From contig CM028887.1 of assembly GCA_016801885.1 (NCBI GenBank), forward strand, positions 22,491,115 to 22,555,114: DNA of 64,000 nucleotides, written 5' to 3'. Shown in pieces: positions 62,861-64,000 of the stretch; positions within the stretch are counted from its first letter, which is position 1; the number at the start of each line of letters is the position of its first letter. Both the position numbers and the translations under genes were made by a program. The notes under the pieces were generated by a model, which was not told where the DNA came from, ran no database searches, and was given only the letters and a program-made list of their open reading frames with translations. The stretch is from Toxotes chatareus (lineage: Eukaryota > Chordata > Actinopteri > Toxotidae).

Positions 62861-64000
62861 ACCTATGCGTCTGTGAAACAGTACATGCAGAGTTTGGCTG
62901 CTTCATAAGCATTTCCATTCAACAGACCTGAAACACACACAGAAGGGAAGGGACAACATGGAACATGTGCTATGACTATGAACAACTGTTATGCATTTAG
63001 CAGATTCAGACAGCAAGTAACCCCAGGCGTCAGTAAGAAATCATCCATGACAAGATATTCCAGGACGGGCTTGTGAATGTACGTTAAAATTTATCTTATG
63101 CGGAATATTGTCTTGAATTCCTTCTTGGTGGTTTATGAACCAATAACAAGTTTCCTCTGCTTTATTTGGCTCCGAGCGAGCGAGCAAGCTCGTTTGGCGC
63201 TGGCCTGGGAGCGTACCCAGTTGGTGCCATACTCCGTATTTCATACGAAGAAACCCACATTTGTTCCTCATGTTGGATTTAGAAGGGAACAGCTTACTAC
63301 TCCATGGGAGGTAATATCACACGACTGGTATTTTGGAGAGAGGGACACTTGAGTTTCACAGACTTCTGTAAACAAAACCAGACGGCGCGTGTATGTGTGT
63401 TTGTGTGTGGGTGTAAAGGTATACCATTGTCTGATTTAATATGTAGGTGTATACATGATACCTGTATGTAATCTCCTTGTGTGTGTGTGTGTGTTTTGTA
63501 GAGGAGAAAACAAGGCTGGGTGATGATTCCTGTATTGAAAAGGAGTTTTCCTTTGAGACAGTACTCTGGGAAGCTTAAATGAGATTCATTTTAAGAGGAG
63601 AGAGTGGTAGCAAGAGCTTGGCACTCTTCCAGGTGTATATTGCCTCTATATAGGCTTACTGCTCATTTATGTCTCTGTGTATATGTGTGACTCTTGTTTT
63701 TTTTTTAGTGTAAATATATGGGAATGAGAATATGGTTGATTGTCTAGTGTGGGTTGTTTGCTATGTTTGTGTATCTAATTGTGTACAGTTATCTATATGA
63801 GCTTTGTGCTGAGTGCACGTTCTTAAGTAGAGAGCCAAACTGCATCGGCCTGAGCCAAGACTATGTATAGACCACGTGTGTTTTGTGTGCATAAGCAAAT
63901 CCGTGTGCACACGCATATACACAGTTATATTTAGCATGCATGCAAATATACGTGCATTCTCTCTGTGTGTGCATTTGCCTGACACGCGTATTCTCTTCCA

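Larger units (their letters stand above)
61558..64000 (+). other. pcdh10: pcdh10 intron 3 (runs off the window)
   Basis: The intron begins gtgagtt and has no acceptor followed by the expected Gly-Met-Asp-Leu-Phe continuation before the window ends. It contains a CA/CT compound microsatellite (61,877-61,929), a unique AT-rich block that looks constrained (62,370-62,860) and GT-rich sequence from 63,380 to the end. Open frames at 63,077-63,352 on either strand match nothing I know. Confidence 0.8.

Noticed and set aside
1..64000. CRISPR array, bacterial operon or viral genome
   Set aside because: No regularly spaced repeats and no operon-like gene packing are present. Introns, LINE tails and microsatellites show vertebrate nuclear DNA.

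Overview
The window is vertebrate nuclear DNA, almost certainly from a ray-finned (teleost) fish and probably a spiny-rayed (acanthomorph/percomorph) one. The basis is a fish-like protocadherin-10 gene, dense CA/GT and GA/CT microsatellites, and decayed copies of repeats recognised from fish genomes: a Rex1/L2-type LINE 3' end, a Rex3/RTE-type 3' end, and several short dispersed families typical of spiny-rayed fish. The species cannot be named from this sequence.

Layout. Positions 1 to about 56,400 hold no credible protein-coding gene. The open frames there are short, often low-complexity, and do not show exon, splice-site and codon structure together. This region is microsatellites, homopolymers, old transposon fragments and blocks of unique AT-rich sequence, some of which look like conserved non-coding elements. 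From about 56,400 to the right edge lies the 5' part of one gene on the plus strand, pcdh10 (protocadherin 10, OL-protocadherin). It has a 5' leader, a large first coding exon (56,889-59,433) encoding the signal peptide, six cadherin repeats, the membrane segment and the first part of the tail, then two small tail exons (60,804-60,862 and 61,451-61,557). Intron 3 runs off the right edge, so the last roughly 100 codons are not present. The layout (a delta-2 protocadherin behind a long gene-poor flank) matches the gene desert known around PCDH10 in other vertebrates.

Most important oddity. The first exon is interrupted by two single-base frameshifts, near 57,960-57,964 and near 59,004-59,010. 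Each is one base short in or beside a homopolymer run. Homology resumes immediately in the next frame, the rest of the 849-codon exon is intact, and the downstream splice sites are good. Consensus or assembly error is the simplest explanation, with recent pseudogenisation of a duplicate as the alternative. Any automatic annotation would split this gene into three.

Other points of interest are: a perfect 20-bp-arm palindrome at 12,936-12,981; an inverted-repeat (MITE-like) element at 53,300-53,510; a unique AT-rich block 1.5 kb upstream of the gene with a perfect POU octamer; a SOX-dimer-like palindrome in a GC-rich part of intron 1; a short alternative 3' end of the coding sequence inside intron 1; and an unidentified region at 32,390-34,480. 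I found no RNA gene, CRISPR array or wholly new system that I can support.
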